22,882 bases of DNA, from positions 1 through 22,882 of the forward strand of contig CAYQMF010000114.1 in assembly GCA_964418595.1 (NCBI GenBank), written 5' to 3'. Position numbers and translations under genes: made by a program. This DNA comes from CAYQMF01 sp964418595 (GTDB lineage Bacteria > Planctomycetota > UBA1135 > UBA2386). The notes under the pieces were generated by a model. It had not been told where the DNA came from and made no database searches. It saw only the letters and a list, made by a program, of their open reading frames with translations. Every line of letters starts with the position of its first letter. Within the stretch, counting starts at the first letter, position 1. Positions 1 through 9,768 of this stretch are shown here, piece by piece.

Positions 1-47
1 CCGGGCCCACTTCTGAACATGCTCGGCGGGCTGGGGCGGAGCCCCGT

Positions 48-89
48 TAGCATGCTGCGGCGCGGTCGACGTGCCGCGCGCACAGGAGA
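48..89 (+). promoter_or_regulatory. Putative -10 element and Shine-Dalgarno of the beta-helix gene
   Basis: A TAGCAT hexamer at 48-53 resembles a -10 box. The same GTTAGCAT string stands before the ECF sigma gene at 12544. AGGAGA at 84-89 lies 7 bases before the ATG at 97 and is one of the few good Shine-Dalgarno sites in the window. It decides that start over the upstream in-frame ATG at 19. No convincing -35 box was seen. Confidence 0.4.
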
Positions 90-96
90 CATCCGC

Positions 97-1242
97 ATGT
101 CGCACCTGAAGGCACTGATGGCTTCGATGTCGCTCGCCGTGGTCCAGATGGCGGCCGGGCAGTCGATCCTGGTGGTCGATCCGGCGGGTGGAGCCGGAAC
201 CCACAGCACGATCACTGCCGCGGTGACCGCCGCTACGCATGGCGACACCGTTTTGGTGCGGACCGGAACCTACGGCCCGCCGGACGACGGCCTGGTGATC
301 CGCAAGGGCATCGCCATCCTGGCCGAACCGGGCGCGCGGATCACGGCGCCACTCTGGGCCACGCTGCGCGTCGTCGGTGTGCCAGCAGGTCGCCGTTGTG
401 TCGTCGACGGCCTCGGTTTCGCGATGCCCGAACCGGGCCTGGAGGCGAGCGGCAACCAGGGCGAGGTCGTGTTCGCGAACCTGGTCGTGAGCCAGGTCCA
501 GCACCGGACCTCGACCGTGTCGCTGACGGACTGCCGGCAGGTCGTGTTGCAGAACGTCTCGGCGGTGGGTCTCCTGGCCACGCGGGTCACCGATCTCGCT
601 CTCCTCCGTTGCAACGTCGGTGCGTGGTGCGAGGCGTGGGGCTTCACTGCGATCGTCGCCGATGGCGGTCGCGTCAGCCTCATCGACACGACCGCGACCG
701 GCGGCTGCGGTTACATCGCCGGAGGTGCCGGCGTCCTGATGCGCGGCGGTGAGTTGACGCTCGCGGGTGCCTCGTCGGTCGGTGCCGGCACTTCCCTCGC
801 GAACGCCGCGGCAAGCGCCGTGATCGCGACGGCCACCGCGGTCGAAGTCGATCCGACGGTGGTCCTGACCCCACAAGGAGGTGCGCCGGACATCACGGGT
901 GCTTCGCGCGTGCTCCGTGTTCCGTTGCCGGTCTGCACGCTCGGCCCGCTCGCTCGCGGCACGATCGCGAGCCTCACGATCTCGGCTCCGGCCACGAGTC
1001 CGTTCTGCGCAGTGCTCGCACCCGTCGCGGCGACGCTCCCTACGACGGTTGGCCTGCTCTGGTTCGACCCTGGTCTCGCTGCCGTCGTCGCGGTTGGCGC
1101 CGTCGGCCCGACCGGTCGCTCCGTGTTCCCATTCGCGGTCCCGCGCGACATCTGGCCCGGCAGCACCTGGGTGGCGCAGGCCGGCGTGCTCACTGCTGGC
1201 AACGTTCGCGCAACCTCGCCGGGGATCGGAGTCGCGCGTTGA
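97..1242 (+). CDS. Secreted right-handed beta-helix-like protein
   Basis: A 381-residue exported protein. Residues 1-21 look like a Sec signal peptide (SHLK, then a hydrophobic run, then AAGQ with likely cleavage near residue 21). Residues 22-110 carry the opening typical of pectate-lyase/parallel beta-helix surface proteins: a VDPAGG start, an ITAAV segment, then GDTVLVRTGTY and GLVIRKGIAIL. Repetitive short beta strands follow to about residue 270. The last 100 residues form a separate Ala/Val/Pro-rich module ending in PGSTWVAQAGV, which recalls the C-terminal domains of many planctomycete secreted proteins. The start was placed at 97 because AGGAGA precedes it and the signal peptide then sits at the true N-terminus. 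Likely surface or periplasmic, possibly carbohydrate-binding. No catalytic residues are recognisable, so the function is open. It converges on the DUF4143 fragment with a 19-base gap. Confidence 0.75.
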   Translation: MSHLKALMASMSLAVVQMAAGQSILVVDPAGGAGTHSTITAAVTAATHGDTVLVRTGTYGPPDDGLVIRKGIAILAEPGARITAPLWATLRVVGVPAGRRCVVDGLGFAMPEPGLEASGNQGEVVFANLVVSQVQHRTSTVSLTDCRQVVLQNVSAVGLLATRVTDLALLRCNVGAWCEAWGFTAIVADGGRVSLIDTTATGGCGYIAGGAGVLMRGGELTLAGASSVGAGTSLANAAASAVIATATAVEVDPTVVLTPQGGAPDITGASRVLRVPLPVCTLGPLARGTIASLTISAPATSPFCAVLAPVAATLPTTVGLLWFDPGLAAVVAVGAVGPTGRSVFPFAVPRDIWPGSTWVAQAGVLTAGNVRATSPGIGVAR

Positions 1243-1261
1243 GGCGCCGCTGTCCCCGTCC

Positions 1262-1549
1262 TCACTCGTCCCCCGGCAGGCCGGGGATCCCGCGCTCGTA
1301 CTCTCCCATGTCCACGAACACCGCCTCGCCGGCCTGCGGGTGCTGCTCGTAGAACTCGTCGAGCGCCTGCCGGTGCCGTTCGCGCGGCCCGTCGAGGCTG
1401 ACCTGCACCGGCGTCGCCTTGCCACGGTGCTCGACCACGAAGTCGACCTCGCCGCGCCCACGCCAGTAGCAGATCGTCGGGTAGCGCTGGCGCAGCAGCC
1501 CCCGACGGCTCCAGGACGCAGCGATGGCGAGCAGTTCGGCGGGGTCCAT
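1262..1549 (-). pseudogene. C-terminal remnant of a DUF4143-type AAA ATPase
   Basis: The 95 residues contain YWRGRGEVDFVVE followed by an alternating strand/helix segment. This is the signature of the C-terminal nuclease-like DUF4143 domain of bacterial AAA+ ATPases that normally exceed 350 residues. The whole N-terminal ATPase part (P-loop, Walker B) is missing. Reading further upstream in the same frame meets a stop at 1598-1600 after 16 codons and gives no ATPase motif. The piece is therefore probably a decayed remnant; a short stand-alone protein cannot be excluded. The ATG at 1547-1549 is the only sensible start. Such ATPases are often found in accessory, frequently lost DNA. The fragment lies between the 3' ends of the beta-helix gene and the kinase operon. 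Confidence 0.55.
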
Positions 1550-1684
1550 CGGGCACCTGGTGTCGACTCCCGCGGCTCGGCGGGCAGGGCAACCAGTTCA
1601 CTGGTCATCGGAAGGATCGACCAGCAAACTGGACGATACCTCGAACCCCCTGATCCATGGGCTCGGCGGAGGCACTCGGGAGGA

Positions 1685-4275
<2,591 letters not shown>

Positions 4276-4279
<4 letters not shown>

Positions 4280-4902
4280 TCCGTGCTCCGCTCGATCGGG
4301 GCGGCGAAGGCACCGCGGCGAACGTTGCCGAGCACGCGCGCGAGCGTCGACACCGCGCGCTGGTAGCGCTTGCGCGCCGCCTCCTCCGTCGTGCCGAGCT
4401 GTTCGCCGATCTCGCGGTAGGTGAGGCCGTCGTAGTCGTGCAGCACGATCACGCGGTTCTCCTCCGGCGCGATCAGCTCGAGCCCCAGCCGCACCCAGGC
4501 CTCCGCCTCGCTGCGCTCGGTCGCTTCGCGCGGCCCGGGTCGCTGGTCGGCACCCTCGAGATCGAGCACCGAGTCCGCCGGGAGCGGCCGCTCGCGCGCC
4601 AGCTCGCGCCGCCGCCGCGTCCACCAGTCGGCGTTGCCGCGCAGCACGTTCTCCGCGATCGCCAGCAGCAGCCCGCGGAAGCGATCGCCGCTGGTCACCC
4701 GGAACGGCGGCCCGTAGCGCAGGAACTCGAGCATGGTCTGCTGCACGTAGTCGCCGGTCTCGGCGCGCTTGCGCAGCAGTTCGCCCTGTCGCTCGTGCAG
4801 GCGGGCGCGGATCCAATCGAGGTGCTCCGCCAGCAGCGCGTCGAGCGCCGCGTGGTCACCGCCGTGCCAGCGGTCGAGGAGAAGCGTCGTGTCGATGGGC
4901 AT
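4276..4902 (-). CDS. ECF-type RNA polymerase sigma factor (paired with kinase)
   Basis: A 208-residue sigma-70 family protein of ECF size. Region 2 spans about residues 20-100 (DYVQQTMLEFLRYG, FRGLLLAIAENVLR). A charged linker follows, and region 4 at about 135-195 has a clear helix-turn-helix (LTYREIGEQLGTTEEAARKRYQRAV). Planctomycetes have many ECF factors encoded next to Ser/Thr kinases, where the kinase is thought to take the place of a classical anti-sigma factor. The 4-base GTGA overlap with the downstream kinase gene fits that pairing. No anti-sigma gene is seen. The ATG start at 4900-4902 gives the expected N-terminus (LLDRWHGGDHAAL), which closely parallels the second sigma factor at 12544. 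Confidence 0.9.
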
Positions 4903-4938
4903 GGACGGATGTGGCGCGGGCGCGCGCGTCGCGTGCCG

Positions 4939-4944
4939 ATGGTA
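4939..4944 (-). promoter_or_regulatory. Putative -10 box of the sigma-kinase operon
   Basis: Read on the minus strand, the 119-base gap before the sigma gene contains GCTACCATCG, with TACCAT as a -10-like hexamer 36 bases before the ATG. The same CTACCATCG string stands before the minus-strand gene starting at 12064. No -35 match was found, so an alternative sigma factor, perhaps the encoded one, could be used. Otherwise the gap shows nothing distinctive. Confidence 0.3.
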
Positions 4945-5021
4945 GCTCGCAGGCCGCCACGGTGCTGCGTCGTCGTGTCATCGTCGCCGTCGCGCCGTGC
5001 AACGGCCAGAGACGGTCCTGC

Positions 5022-8000
5022 TCAGCTGCGCCCGAGGTCGGCTACCAACCGATCGCGGTGCGCGCACGCCGCCGCGTACGCCTCGGACGCAGGCGCGAAG
5101 CTGCGGATCGCTGCCTCGTACATCTCGAGGGCGCGACGGCGGCGGAACAACTGCTCATGGGCCTGCGCCGACACGACCAGGCGGTCGCCGTGCTGGAACC
5201 GGTCTTCCCGGAAGCGGCGGCGCCTCGGCCGGAGCGCGCGCAGGGCGCGAGCGGGATTGCCGAGGTGCAACCACGCGCGGCCGAGCGCGGGCCCCACGAG
5301 GTTGGCGCCGGAAGCTCGCTCCACGAGGCGCGCGATCGCGTTCCGGTGCCCGCTCGCCACGGCGGCCGCGAGGGCGAGCTCCAGGGTCCAGGAATCCATG
5401 TGGCTCGGCAGTGCGCACAGCGCGAGCAGCGGGCCGGCGAGGCGCGGACAGGCCTCGACGCAACGCGACGAGAGCGCAAACTGCGCCGCTCCCGACTGCA
5501 GCACTTCGTTCCCGAGCCGCTCGCGGAGCAGGTCGACGAGTGCGGTGTCCGGCCCGGCGTGCAACCGTGCCTCCACGCCAGGCTCGCCGAGGATCGCGTG
5601 CATCTGGTCACTTAGGCGTGCGTTGCCATCGTCGTACCAGCGCGAGGCCGTCAGCGCATCGACCGGCGCAGCGCCGGGCCAGCCGGCGCCGATGGCCTTC
5701 GCCCAATCGCGTCCGATCCGCTCGACGATCGCGGCGAAGTCGAGGGAAGGGTCGTGACAATAGGGCTCGAAAGCGCGCAGACGCCGCTGGCAGTCGATGG
5801 CGAACACGCAGCGGCCGTGCACGTCGCCGGCGGCGTTGCGCAGGACGAGGACGTGCTTGTTGGCATCGGCCGCGATGACGACCGTCGAGAAGAAGTTCAT
5901 CGCGCCCGGCGCCAGGCACGTGACGAACCAGGCTCCACACTGCAGCACGTCTCTCGGGTCCGCAGCGATGGCAAAGGTCGCGTCCGCGAAACGCGGATCA
6001 TCGAGCGCGAAGGGCGTCGGTCCGCGGCGCCAGGCGTCCACGTCGAGTCCGGCTGCCTGCTGTGCGGCGAGCCACGCCTCGTTGCGGGGATCATCGAGAT
6101 GACCTTGCCACACGCCCCGATCCCTGGCGGCGAGGATCCGCCCCGCGAGCCGCGCGAACTCGCGCGGCAGCGCGGCGAGATCCGGGAGGAGGCCCGCCCA
6201 TGCCTGGTCCTGCCACCAGACGATGGGCGGCAGGAACGCGAGGGCCTGCTCGCACGCGCTGCGAACCGGGAGGGACAGCGCCTCGGTCCACGCGGCGAGT
6301 CGCAAGCGGTCGGCCTTGCGCGCGACGCGGTGGAGCCAGCGATCGACGACCGCGCGTCGAGGCATGAACCCTGCGTCGAGGCGTTCGCGCAGGGTGTCCC
6401 GGCGGTGTGCGAGATGGCTGCGCCGGGGTTCCGTCGCGGAGACCAGCAGTCGCTCGACGGCGGCCAGCTCCGTTCGCGTCGCTGCGGACTCCGGCAGCAA
6501 CTCGCCGCGCAGCGCCTGGGCTGCGCGGTGCAAGGCGGGCGAGCGCGAGGCCAGACCCTGGAGCTGCGGTGACACGGCCGTCGGCCAGTCGACGCTCGCG
6601 ATGTCGGCCCGCAGGCTGGCGTCCGCGGCGTCGAACACGTTCGTCGGGATGGGGCCACGCATCGATCGGTCCAAGAGCGTGCGAACCGCTGCGGCGTCGG
6701 CACCGGAACCGGCGCAGAGCAGGTCGCCGACCCAACCCGCATCGGGTGGCAGCGAGGGCGTCGCACCCCAACCATCCCTGCAACACAGGTCGACGAGCGC
6801 TTCATCGTGCGCCAAGCGCACGACGACGCGCGCGAAACGGCGTACGTCTCCGCCGGCGAGGCGGAGCGCGCAGGGTACCAGCTTGCCGAGCGGTGCGCAG
6901 AAGACCTCGCGCGGCGTCGCGAGCGCCCGGAACTCCACGAGCAGAGCCTTGGCGTAGTCGGCTGCGGCGTCGGGATCCGCAACGTGGGCGCAAATGGCGT
7001 GCAGGTACGTGAAAGGGTTCCGGTCGCGGCGACGGAGTTGGATGAGGTGCGGATCGCAGAGGCGCCGCAGCACGGCGAAGCAGTGACCAGGCCGCGCCTG
7101 CCGACGATCGGCGGCCGCGGCAAGCCAGAGTTCACATGGCGACCAACTCCACATGCCGCGGCCTCGGCCGCGCAGGAATGGGCGCCACGCCCAGAGTGCG
7201 AGATCCGGGTCGGGGGCCGACCGAAGGTACTTGGCCAGGGCTTCCAGCCACCCGCGGAGCGGCTCCGTGACTTCGGCCCCACTCCAGGCGGCAGCCAACT
7301 CGAGGCGGGCGATCCGGCCCTCGATCACCTCCGGAGCGTGGCGCAGCGCATCTGCCATCGCCGTCAGAGTGGCTACGGGGAGTCGCGCGCACCGATCGAG
7401 GATGCGATTCCAGTCCGTCACCGCCTGGTCGCCGATGGCCGGTCGTCGGCGGCTGGTGCGCGCGCGTGTTGCGACCGGGGATTCGTCGCGGAGTGCAACG
7501 AGTCGGGCGGGGATCGCGGGCGTCGCTACCGTGCCGATGAGTTCCACCAGCGCGCGTCGGGCCGCAGACGACAGCGCAGCCACCTTGGGCAGCGCGTTGA
7601 ACACCCAGTCCGCCACACCGTCGCGTGCACCGGTCGAGGGCGCGATCGGTGTCGTCCACGCGTCCGGCGCGGCCCACAGCGTCCACAGTGCCGAGGCGCG
7701 ACGCCCCATGGGCGCCAACAGCTCGACCCAGACGAGAAACCGCGCGCGCGCGGCGAGAGCGTCGAGGCGTGCTCCCGCCGCCCGCGCTGCCGCGGCGATC
7801 TCGGCCGACATGCGCAACGTTTCGTCCAGGCCGCGCGGATCGAAGGCGAAGGTCCACGCGAGCGCGCTCGCGATCGGCGGTGGCAGCCCGGCCACCGCCG
7901 CGGCCGGCACGGAGGGGGGCAAGGACGGGACGGGGAACTTGCCAGACAACGCATCCCGCAACACGCCGAGGGTCGCCGCGCTGCCGCGCTGCCAGGGTTC

Positions 8001-8264
8001 GGTGTCACCGACCCGCTCGCGAAGAACGCGCGGAAACCGCGCGGGAAGTGCGAGGACGGCCTTGTGCGCCTCAGCCAACCAGTCCGCGGTCAGCGGCCGG
8101 AGTGTCGGTGGCGCCAAGCCGGAGTCCGGCATGACGCACCAGATCGGCCTGCGCTCGCCCGGCACCGGAAAGCCGCGCAACGGTGCGAATGCCGCGCGCA
8201 GCCGCATCTGCGCCGCGCGGCGCGCCGAGTGCTTGTCGGTGGAGCGGCGACGATCCCGGGGCAT
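5022..8264 (-). CDS. Very large hypothetical protein (1080 aa)
   Basis: Not recognised. The protein is Arg/Ala/Leu-rich and mostly helical-looking, with no signal peptide or membrane segment, so it is probably cytoplasmic. Residues 1-45 are basic. The central part reads like helical-repeat sequence. About residues 765-840 form a compact, conserved-looking stretch: CGAWFVTCL, then a segment with NKHVLVLRNAAGDVHGRCVFAI, then FEPYC. The last 110 residues (ALGRAWLHLGNPARALRAL and RRALEMYEAAIRSF) resemble tetratricopeptide repeats, which would suit a protein-protein platform. The ATG at 8262-8264 was chosen because it lies 10 bases after the stop of the upstream minus-strand gene; an upstream in-frame start at 8324 would overlap that gene. 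The two genes are probably one transcript. Codon use matches the neighbours, so there is no sign of transfer. Confidence 0.7.
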   Translation of the reverse strand: MPRDRRRSTDKHSARRAAQMRLRAAFAPLRGFPVPGERRPIWCVMPDSGLAPPTLRPLTADWLAEAHKAVLALPARFPRVLRERVGDTEPWQRGSAATLGVLRDALSGKFPVPSLPPSVPAAAVAGLPPPIASALAWTFAFDPRGLDETLRMSAEIAAAARAAGARLDALAARARFLVWVELLAPMGRRASALWTLWAAPDAWTTPIAPSTGARDGVADWVFNALPKVAALSSAARRALVELIGTVATPAIPARLVALRDESPVATRARTSRRRPAIGDQAVTDWNRILDRCARLPVATLTAMADALRHAPEVIEGRIARLELAAAWSGAEVTEPLRGWLEALAKYLRSAPDPDLALWAWRPFLRGRGRGMWSWSPCELWLAAAADRRQARPGHCFAVLRRLCDPHLIQLRRRDRNPFTYLHAICAHVADPDAAADYAKALLVEFRALATPREVFCAPLGKLVPCALRLAGGDVRRFARVVVRLAHDEALVDLCCRDGWGATPSLPPDAGWVGDLLCAGSGADAAAVRTLLDRSMRGPIPTNVFDAADASLRADIASVDWPTAVSPQLQGLASRSPALHRAAQALRGELLPESAATRTELAAVERLLVSATEPRRSHLAHRRDTLRERLDAGFMPRRAVVDRWLHRVARKADRLRLAAWTEALSLPVRSACEQALAFLPPIVWWQDQAWAGLLPDLAALPREFARLAGRILAARDRGVWQGHLDDPRNEAWLAAQQAAGLDVDAWRRGPTPFALDDPRFADATFAIAADPRDVLQCGAWFVTCLAPGAMNFFSTVVIAADANKHVLVLRNAAGDVHGRCVFAIDCQRRLRAFEPYCHDPSLDFAAIVERIGRDWAKAIGAGWPGAAPVDALTASRWYDDGNARLSDQMHAILGEPGVEARLHAGPDTALVDLLRERLGNEVLQSGAAQFALSSRCVEACPRLAGPLLALCALPSHMDSWTLELALAAAVASGHRNAIARLVERASGANLVGPALGRAWLHLGNPARALRALRPRRRRFREDRFQHGDRLVVSAQAHEQLFRRRRALEMYEAAIRSFAPASEAYAAACAHRDRLVADLGRS

Positions 8265-8274
8265 GCCGCCACTC

Positions 8275-9360
8275 TCAGGCCTTCCACCACAGCGACCACG
8301 TCGACGTCGCGCCCGAGCTCGCATCGACGATCACGAGGATCGGCTCCGAGACCTTGCCCGGCACGCGTGGGCGCGTGCCGAGGAATGCGGGGCGCGCGGC
8401 GTCGGGCAGGACTTGTTGCAGCTCGCCGATGCCGAGGTCGCACCGCCAGAGTTCGTTGCCGTCTTCGTCGAGGCGGGCCAGCGACACGGTGCCGGTGCGG
8501 TAGCGCTGCGACTCGAAGGTGAGCAGGAGGCCCGAGGGATCGACGAGGCGCAGGAGGGGACCGCCCTTCGCAGTGCGCAGGAACCCGCCGTTGAACATCG
8601 GTTCGCCGGCGCGCGCCTGCAGGGTTGCGACGCGCGCGCGCGCGTCGTCCTGGGTGAGGTCGGCGACGTAGAGGGCGCGCGGGTCGTGTGAGCGTTCGAG
8701 GCGTACCACGGGCGAGGCCGACTTGCCGGGGGTGTACTCGCGCGTTGCCTCCGCAGCGGTGAGCACGCCGAGCCAGCGCGTCGCGGACACGCTGCCCGCG
8801 GCGGCGAGCGAGAGGAGCAGCGCGTCGTCGCCCTTCGCCAGGTCGAGGACCGGATCGGTGCGCGGGCGCGTCGGGGGCGTGTCGTTGCGCAGTTCGTCGG
8901 CCGTCAGCAGCCGCCGGAGGCGAAGGTCGTACGCGCCGACCTCCGGCGCCTGGAAGCGCAGTCGCTCTCCGTCGCACGCGAGGAACTTCGACAACTGCAG
9001 CGAGCCGGCCTGATGGCCGCTGGCGATCGCGACGTACTCCGGCCTGGTCACGGTCCCGGCCGCGTGCAGCAGCAGGCCCGTGGAGTACGTGTCCTTGCCG
9101 TGGTCGCGATGCAGCGAAGGCACGTACGGCTCGAGCCGCTGGATCAGCGTGGCGATCGTGTCGCCGACGCGGACCGAGTCACCGAGCGGCGTGCCTGTGG
9201 TCTCGATCACGAACATCCCCCGGCAGACCCACGCGATCACCGCCAGCACGAGAACGACACCGCCGAGCCAGAGCGCCATCTTTGCCTTGAGCCGTGAGTA
9301 GGTGAGCGGGAAGGACGCGGGCGACTTGGTGGGCGGAGTCGGTGAGGAGTGGGTGGGCAC
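8275..9360 (-). CDS. Membrane-anchored hypothetical protein, possible propeller-like exterior domain
   Basis: A 361-residue protein with a Pro/Ser/Thr-rich N-tail (about 27 residues), one membrane helix (MALWLGGVVLVLAVIAWV, about 28-45), and an exterior domain of about 310 residues. Late segments such as LARLDEDGNELWRCDLG and ILVIVDASSGATSTWSLWW look like PQQ/WD-type strand repeats, so a beta-propeller is possible but not proven. The GTG start at 9358-9360 is preceded by GAGGAG four bases upstream. An internal ATG at 9277-9279, right at the membrane helix, is an alternative. The stop lies 10 bases before the 1080-residue gene, pointing to a two-gene unit in which this protein may be the membrane partner. 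No enzyme motif is visible. Confidence 0.65.
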   Translation of the reverse strand: MPTHSSPTPPTKSPASFPLTYSRLKAKMALWLGGVVLVLAVIAWVCRGMFVIETTGTPLGDSVRVGDTIATLIQRLEPYVPSLHRDHGKDTYSTGLLLHAAGTVTRPEYVAIASGHQAGSLQLSKFLACDGERLRFQAPEVGAYDLRLRRLLTADELRNDTPPTRPRTDPVLDLAKGDDALLLSLAAAGSVSATRWLGVLTAAEATREYTPGKSASPVVRLERSHDPRALYVADLTQDDARARVATLQARAGEPMFNGGFLRTAKGGPLLRLVDPSGLLLTFESQRYRTGTVSLARLDEDGNELWRCDLGIGELQQVLPDAARPAFLGTRPRVPGKVSEPILVIVDASSGATSTWSLWWKA

Positions 9361-9364
9361 GGGG

Positions 9365-9376
9365 CTCCTCAGAGTA
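9365..9376 (-). promoter_or_regulatory. Shine-Dalgarno GAGGAG with TACTCT hexamer
   Basis: On the minus strand TACTCT (9376-9371) runs directly into GAGGAG (9370-9365), four bases before the GTG at 9360. The GAGGAG site supports the GTG start of the membrane protein. The hexamer could be a -10 box, but then the transcript would start inside or after the ribosome-binding site, so only one of the two readings can be right. Confidence 0.3.
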
Positions 9377-9518
9377 GATGCAGAGCCCGGAGTCCATGGC
9401 GACCTGCGCTGCGGATCATCGAGGCAAGCGTAGGGCGTGCGAGCCGCACGGGACCAGGGCTCGATGCGCAATGCCGTCGCTCGCGCGCGGGCCTCGCGGT
9501 GACGCCGCGCGCCCGTGA

Positions 9519-9707
9519 TCACGGTGCCTCGTACGACCGGGTGGCCGCCCGCCCGGGCTCGAGATCCTTGGCTCGCGCCTCGGCCTGGCGCTGCCAGTAG
9601 TCGAGCAGGGTCGTGATGTCCAAGGCACGGTCCGCGGCCAGCGTTCCCGGCTCGGGCAGCGTTCGAAGGCCGCTTCCGGCAGAGCCCGTCCGCGTCACGC
9701 CTTCCAT
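9519..9707 (-). CDS. Possible small hypothetical protein (62 aa)
   Basis: Not recognised. This frame fills part of the 408-base gap between the divergent genes ending at 9361 and beginning at 9769. Its C-terminal half (residues 18-55, with LDITTLLDYWQRQAEARAKDLEP) reads like a soluble amphipathic helix. Third codon positions there are almost all G or C, as in real genes of this window. GGAAG lies five bases before the ATG at 9705-9707. Against it: no known family, short length, and the general abundance of chance open frames at this GC. It could also be the tail of a decayed gene. The remaining bases of the gap (9361-9518 and 9708-9752) show nothing distinctive apart from the separately listed signals. 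Confidence 0.3.
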   Translation of the reverse strand: MEGVTRTGSAGSGLRTLPEPGTLAADRALDITTLLDYWQRQAEARAKDLEPGRAATRSYEAP

Positions 9708-9752
9708 CTGGTCTTCCGCGAACTCGGCACCGTGGTCCGGACGGTGCGCAGC

Positions 9753-9758
9753 TAGGCT
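9753..9758 (+). promoter_or_regulatory. Putative -10 box close to start codon
   Basis: TAGGCT lies 10 bases before the ATG at 9769. No Shine-Dalgarno sequence is visible, and the arrangement suggests a very short leader, as at 12529 and 19394. Confidence 0.3.
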
Positions 9759-9768
9759 TGCCCCTCCA

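Noticed and set aside
711..1601. 296-codon minus-strand frame overlapping the beta-helix gene and the DUF4143 remnant
   Set aside because: The DUF4143 signature is in another frame and the beta-helix gene has a signal peptide and ribosome-binding site; this frame has neither.
1592..1632. Two small hairpins (ACCAG-TTCA-CTGGT and CCAG-CAAA-CTGG) downstream of the kinase operon
   Set aside because: Stems of only 4-5 bp and no T-run; too weak to call a terminator.
6807..8522. Long plus-strand open frame opposite the 1080-residue gene
   Set aside because: Arg/Gly/Pro-rich low-complexity protein crossing the boundary of two genes on the other strand; no motif and no start signal.
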